Origin: Acidobacteriota bacterium
Lineage (GTDB): Bacteria; Acidobacteriota; Terriglobia; Acidiferrales; UBA7541
DNA length: 64,000 nt
Direction: 5' to 3'
Assembly: GCA_003225295.1 (NCBI GenBank)
Contig: QHYZ01000054.1
Coordinates: 1-64,000, forward strand
Within the stretch, counting starts at the first letter, position 1. Each line of letters begins with the position of its first letter. The position numbers were made by a program, and so were the translations under genes. The notes beneath the pieces are model-generated. The model saw nothing but the letters and a program-made list of their open reading frames with translations, was not told where the DNA came from and did not search any database. Below are positions 60,432 through 64,000 of this stretch, piece by piece.

Positions 60432-61359
60432 GCCCTTCAGGAATCGTTTGGCCTGCCTGGCTTTCATCGCCCTGCTGTTCGCGCTGCTCCCGCCGACGGC
60501 GGCCTCGCAAGATACTCCCTGGCAAAAAGACAACGCAGCCTGGCGCGAGGCACATAAAGTAGAGCTCCTCAAGCCGGACGGCTGGCTTTCTCTCGCCGGC
60601 CTGGAATGGCTCCAGCCCGGAGACAACTCCGTCGGCTCCGCTCCTGATAACAAAATCCATCTCGCTTCCGGACCCGCTCGCCTCGCCGTCCTGCGACTCG
60701 ACGGCGAAACCGTCACGCTGAATCCTCCCGAGGGTGGATTCCCTCCGGACCTCCTCGTCGCCGGGACTCCTGCGAAACCGCAAACTCTGCGGACCGAGGC
60801 GAACAAAGATAAAGTTTCTCCCCATCTCACCATCGGTACTCTGAACTTGTACGTGATTCGGCGGGAAGCCCGTTTCGCTCTGCGCACCAAGGATTCTCAC
60901 TCTCCCGCCCTCATCGGCTTCCACGGGCTAAAGTGGTATGCGCCCAAGGCTCGGTATCGGGTGACCGCCAAATGGATTCCTTATTCGCCGCAAAAGACGA
61001 TCACTCTCGCCACCCTCGTCGGCACCAGCTACGATCAGCCCGTTCCCGGCGCCGCGGAATTCACTCTTGGAGGAAAAACTTTTCGGTTGGAGCCTGTCCT
61101 TGAAGATCCTGCCGTTGCAAAACTTTTCTTTATACTTCGCGACACGACCAGCGCCACGACCACTTACGGTGCCTGCCGATTTCTCTATACTGGCTCCCCC
61201 ACCAACGGCCTCGATAAGCCCGGCGAGCTAGTGCTCGATTTCAATCGCCTGGAAAATCCTCCGTGCGCCTACACTCCTTACTCGACCTGCCCACTCCCGC
61301 CGCCCGGCAACCGCCTTCCTATCCCTCTGCCGGTCGGCGAGCAGCGCTATCACGATTGA
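60430..61359 (+). CDS. Secreted DUF1684-family protein
   Basis: A 309-residue protein. The signal peptide spans LACLAFIALLFALLPPTAAS. The mature part matches DUF1684: DTPWQKDNAAWREAHKVELL, then LKPDGWLSLAGLEWLQPGDN, RFALRTKDSHSPALIGFHGL, and the C-terminal LVLDFNRLENPPCAYTPYST with CPLPPPGNRLPIPLPVGE. The function of the family is unknown. A TATACT box lies 7 bp before the ATG and no ribosome binding site is seen, so a leaderless transcript is possible. Confidence 0.88.
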   Translation: MPFRNRLACLAFIALLFALLPPTAASQDTPWQKDNAAWREAHKVELLKPDGWLSLAGLEWLQPGDNSVGSAPDNKIHLASGPARLAVLRLDGETVTLNPPEGGFPPDLLVAGTPAKPQTLRTEANKDKVSPHLTIGTLNLYVIRREARFALRTKDSHSPALIGFHGLKWYAPKARYRVTAKWIPYSPQKTITLATLVGTSYDQPVPGAAEFTLGGKTFRLEPVLEDPAVAKLFFILRDTTSATTTYGACRFLYTGSPTNGLDKPGELVLDFNRLENPPCAYTPYSTCPLPPPGNRLPIPLPVGEQRYHD

Positions 61360-61466
61360 TCCTCGGCTCTCTTCTCGTTGTGCTCGGTGAACTCCGTGTC
61401 GAAGCCCTCTCGCTTTCATTTTGAAATTGCATGCCGACTATCGGAGAATAGAGGTGTCATTCGAAA

Positions 61467-61913
61467 ATGGATTCTCCAAGCTCAAATTTATATCCCGCGA
61501 ACAACGATTCCCCCGCCCGCAAGAAGCTGCTTTCCCTTCGCCTCGCTCTTCTGCGCCTCCACAAGACTCTTCTCAACATGGAGCGCCGCGAGTACGAGCG
61601 CGAGCACGGCCATGTCAACACCGGCGAGCTCTTCCGCCTCGTAATCGACCATTCGCAGTTCGCCTGGCTGCACAACCTCTCCGAATTCGTCGTGCGCATC
61701 GACGAAACTCTGGCTGCCAAGGAGCCCATCACCCCGGAACACACCAGCGGGACCATCTCTCTCGCTAGGAAAATGTTCGTTCCCACGGAATCCGGGGACG
61801 CCTTCCAGAAGAAATACTTCGACGCCATCCAGCGCGACCCCGCTGTGGTCATCGATCACGCCGAACTCGCCCGCCTCTTCAACAACGAGCCTCCCGACTC
61901 CTCCACCCCGTAG
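61467..61913 (+). CDS. Conserved-looking unknown protein
   Basis: A 148-residue soluble protein I do not recognise. It is mostly helical: KKLLSLRLALLRLHKTLLNM, EREHGHVNTGELFRLVIDHS, and WLHNLSEFVVRIDETLAAKE with central His residues (GHVN, DHSQF, WLHN). This could suit a small metal- or heme-handling bundle, but that is speculation. It starts at ATG 61467 and is followed 47 bp later by yjdI in the same direction, so they probably share a transcript. Confidence 0.75.
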   Translation: MDSPSSNLYPANNDSPARKKLLSLRLALLRLHKTLLNMERREYEREHGHVNTGELFRLVIDHSQFAWLHNLSEFVVRIDETLAAKEPITPEHTSGTISLARKMFVPTESGDAFQKKYFDAIQRDPAVVIDHAELARLFNNEPPDSSTP

Positions 61914-61960
61914 TTTTGGTGAATTCCCTGATAGACTTTCCCGGTCAGCAGGAGGTCCTC

Positions 61961-62200
61961 TTGAGCGCACCCGAGAAAACCTATACGAACGGCGAAATCA
62001 CCGTCATTTGGAAACCCGGCGTCTGCATTCACTCCGGGAAGTGCGTGCAGGGCCTCGGCCCAGTCTTCAACGTCAACGCTCGCCCGTGGATCAATATGCA
62101 AGGCTCTGGAAGCGATAGCATTGTCAAACAGGTCGAGCAGTGCCCCTCCGGCGCGCTCGGTTATGTTCGGAATGAAAAAACCAGCAAGGCCTCAGGGTGA
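61961..62200 (+). CDS. yjdI: YjdI-type iron-sulfur (mono-cluster) protein
   Basis: A 79-residue protein with Cys22, Cys28 and Cys61 in VCIHSGKCVQGLGPVF and VEQCPSGALGYV, the YjdI pattern thought to bind one iron-sulfur cluster. I chose TTG 61961 because AGGAGG lies five bases before it; the open frame extends to 61916 without a ribosome binding site. The partner acetyltransferase gene yjdJ follows 3 bp later, as in E. coli. Confidence 0.85.
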   Translation: MSAPEKTYTNGEITVIWKPGVCIHSGKCVQGLGPVFNVNARPWINMQGSGSDSIVKQVEQCPSGALGYVRNEKTSKASG

Positions 62201-62203
62201 TCC

Positions 62204-62524
62204 GTGGACGTGAATCTCAACGATGTAACCGTCACCCACAACGAAAATGCTCAACGCTTCGAAGTCAGCGTTGACGGCCTTTGCGCCTTTATCACTTATA
62301 GCCGCTTTCCCGGCCGTATCGTTTATACCCACACCGAAGTGCCGAAGCCACTCGAAGGCCAGGGCCTGGCTGCCAAACTCGCGCGCGCGGCGCTCGATTT
62401 CGCCCGCGTCAATGGTCTCCGGGTTGTCCCGCTCTGTCCCTACGTCTCCAGATTCATTCGCAAGCACCCTGAATACCAGGATCTGGTTTCTTCCGGCGGC
62501 CTCCAAAAACTGCTCTCCCGCTGA
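62204..62524 (+). CDS. yjdJ: YjdJ-type GNAT acetyltransferase
   Basis: A 106-residue compact GNAT-like protein with VYTHTEVPKPLEGQGLAAKL (acetyl-CoA loop) and ARAALDFARVNGLRVVPLCP, ending in YVSRFIRKHPEYQDLV, the characteristic pattern of the YjdJ group. It starts at GTG 62204, 3 bp after yjdI. The YjdI-YjdJ pair is conserved in many bacteria but its substrate is not known. Confidence 0.88.
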   Translation: MDVNLNDVTVTHNENAQRFEVSVDGLCAFITYSRFPGRIVYTHTEVPKPLEGQGLAAKLARAALDFARVNGLRVVPLCPYVSRFIRKHPEYQDLVSSGGLQKLLSR

Positions 62525-62535
62525 GTCGAGATCCC

Positions 62536-63213
62536 ATGTCCTCGTCGCGCGCGGCTGTGAAATGCTCATCGGCGAAATTCACGATTCGCCGTCTCCGCCG
62601 CCGAGACCTTCCCTCCGACACTGTCAATCTCGCTCGCTACCTTATCGGAAGAGTCGTCGTCCATAATCTCCCTGCGGGTCGCCTCAGCGGCCGCATCGTG
62701 GAAACGGAAGCCTATCCGCCGGGCGATCCTGCCGGACATCACTTCCGCGGGCCTACTCCGCGTATTCGCTCGATGTATCTCGCCCCTGGCCACGCCTACA
62801 TTTTTTTCAATTATGGCGCGCACTTCATGCTCAACGTCGTGAGCGAGCCCGCCGGAACCGCTGCCGCGATCCTCATCCGCGGCATCGAACCGCTAGAAGG
62901 CATCGAGCTCATGCAGCGCCACCGCAAGACCACTCTACTTCTCGATCTCACCCGCGGGCCCGGACGCCTCGCCGCCGCCTTCCAAATCGATCGCCGCCAC
63001 GATGGCCTGGACCTTTGTGGCCCTGGCCCGCTCTGGCTGGGCGAAACCAGTCATCCGATTGGCTCCATCGAAAGCACGGTCCGCATCGGTATTACTCGTG
63101 CCGCCGATCGACCCCTTCGCTTTTACGAGCGTGGCAATCCCTTCGTCAGCGGCCCCAAGAGCCTCCTCCTCCCCGGCACGACCAGCAAGACATCGTCGTC
63201 CCGATCAAAGTGA
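62536..63213 (+). CDS. mpg: Alkyladenine DNA glycosylase (MPG family)
   Basis: A 225-residue repair enzyme removing 3-methyladenine and other damaged purines. Motifs: LARYLIGRVVV, the catalytic Glu in GRIVETEAYPPGDPAGHHFR, then GPTPRIRSMYLAPGHAYIFF with NYGAHFMLNVVSEPAG, and a C-terminal ITRAADRPLRFYERGNPFVS. The usual TxRN is TPRI here. It is 11 bp after yjdJ, probably in the same operon. It complements tag at 35406. Confidence 0.93.
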   Translation: MSSSRAAVKCSSAKFTIRRLRRRDLPSDTVNLARYLIGRVVVHNLPAGRLSGRIVETEAYPPGDPAGHHFRGPTPRIRSMYLAPGHAYIFFNYGAHFMLNVVSEPAGTAAAILIRGIEPLEGIELMQRHRKTTLLLDLTRGPGRLAAAFQIDRRHDGLDLCGPGPLWLGETSHPIGSIESTVRIGITRAADRPLRFYERGNPFVSGPKSLLLPGTTSKTSSSRSK

Positions 63214-63844
63214 GCCGAGCCCGAAAATGCGCTCGCGTCCCATCGTCGCGTTCCTCGCACTTCCATTGTCGGTGCGTGCTGCCGTCTGATTCTTTCTTGT
63301 TCGGTGTGCTTATTTGGGCTTCCCTAGTTTCCGCTCGCCGTGCCAGATGGCTTTCTACAACCTCATCCGAACTTACGGGCGGATCGGTTTTGTGAGACAT
63401 CCATCCATTCCCGAGGCCCACCATTTCTCCCGCCCTTCATCTCTCGACGCGAGTCATCGGTGACGGCAACTCAATCGGCCGTCATTTCTTTGGCTATCAA
63501 TGTTTTCTTGTTTTGGGACTGTTGACAGAAATTCGGTATTTGCTAATCCATGGAAAATATAATAAACGGGAACAACAAGCTTTTCGCGGAGCGTTCTACC
63601 TCGACGCGTTATTCGCCTGAGCGGTGCTGCCTCGTTTGGCCAGCGAGTGATCCAGGAGACGCAACTGGGAGCTCGGCTACACTCGCTCGGAACGGCTCTT
63701 GTGGTTCTCCATCGTCAGGAAACTCGAAATACCGGCAGAGAAATGCGGGCAGAGATAAAGAGCATCCGGGAGCAGCGCCCCAGAACTCGGCTCACTTCAC
63801 GTTTCCCGCAATTTGCTCAGTCGCCGCTTGCTTCCGCAAGCCGG
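63214..63844. other. Intergenic region without recognisable gene
   Basis: About 630 bp between mpg and the partial gene at the right edge. Short frames on both strands have no family resemblance. A plus-strand frame stays open from 63566 to the window end but reads as low-complexity Ser/Arg-rich sequence, antisense to the more protein-like minus frame. No tRNA, terminator with a T tract or repeat was found. Confidence 0.45.
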
Positions 63845-64000
63845 TCACACACCGATCGAAGATTTTCGTACCATGTCTCTCCTGAAGCTGATGATGACCT
63901 GCTCGGCGGTTCGCCCTGCGATCTTCACACCGGAATGGACGATGTCGCCCCAGGTATGCACGCGCTTCCCATTTCTCGGTTGCTCTTCGAAGCTGACCCA
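63845..64000 (-). CDS. C-terminal end of an unidentified protein (partial)
   Basis: From the window edge the minus frame reads 51 residues before TGA at 63845-63847: WVSFEEQPRNGKRVHTWGDI, then VHSGVKIAGRTAEQVIISFR and a basic end RRDMVRKSSIGV. Composition and codon use look coding. The start lies beyond the window, so the product cannot be named. Confidence 0.4.
   Translation of the reverse strand, partial: WVSFEEQPRNGKRVHTWGDIVHSGVKIAGRTAEQVIISFRRDMVRKSSIGV

Noticed and set aside
63550-63885. 111-codon plus-strand frame at the right edge
   Set aside because: Ser/Arg/Cys-rich, no ribosome binding site, and overlapped by a more protein-like minus-strand frame.

Overview
This window looks like a chromosomal segment of a GC-rich member of the Acidobacteriota (Terriglobia-like, related to Solibacter or Koribacter lineages). 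The clues are the gene content and an 819-residue MacB-like permease of the acidobacterial duplicated orphan permease (ADOP) type. I see no rRNA, tRNA, CRISPR array, insertion sequence or prophage gene.

Layout. 1-1.3 kb: a decayed SRPBCC gene, then thiS and an unknown gene on the minus strand. 1.4-14.9 kb (+): respiratory complex I cluster 1, nuoA-C-D-EF(fused)-G-H-J-K-L-M-N. 15.0-26.9 kb (-): complex I cluster 2, nuoA-C-D-H-J-K-L-M-N, running directly into the FO ATP synthase genes atpZ-atpI-atpB-atpE. The two clusters meet tail to tail at a hairpin near 15.0 kb. Neither contains nuoB or nuoI, and cluster 2 also lacks nuoE, F and G, so each complex must borrow subunits encoded elsewhere. 27-30.7 kb: proC, then an operon of a BNR-propeller protein, a MoaD-like ubiquitin-fold protein and a DoxX protein, beside a frameshifted HxlR regulator. 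30.9-33.8 kb (-): molybdenum cofactor genes moeA-moaC-(response regulator)-moaB. 33.9-40 kb (-): purA with an internal in-frame deletion, tag, a membrane glycosyltransferase-like protein, trxA and glgA.

40-45.8 kb: an MFS transporter whose frame continues after its stop codon, a GNAT protein, an NAD-dependent epimerase with a DHDPS-family aldolase, and rsmA/ksgA. 45.8-50 kb: a glycerophosphodiesterase, a secreted BON protein, and an IclR regulator divergent from malate synthase with an 18-bp palindrome between them. 50-56.3 kb: a VOC-PP2C phosphatase fusion, a Tat-signal aminotransferase, a 2OG-Fe(II) oxygenase and the ADOP permease. 56.5-59.4 kb (-): the proton-translocating transhydrogenase operon pntAA-pntAB-pntB. 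59.6-63.2 kb: a secreted small protein, a DUF1684 protein, and a run of small genes (unknown, yjdI, yjdJ) ending in the alkyladenine glycosylase mpg. The right edge holds the end of an unidentified minus-strand gene.

Functional theme: energy coupling dominates. Two complex I modules, FO genes and the transhydrogenase link NAD(P)H, quinone and ion gradients. The rest is Moco synthesis, alkylation repair (tag and mpg), glycogen synthesis and glyoxylate-type carbon metabolism. Several loci show decay or in-frame lesions (SRPBCC, hxlR, purA, MFS tail), which could be biological or assembly-derived.
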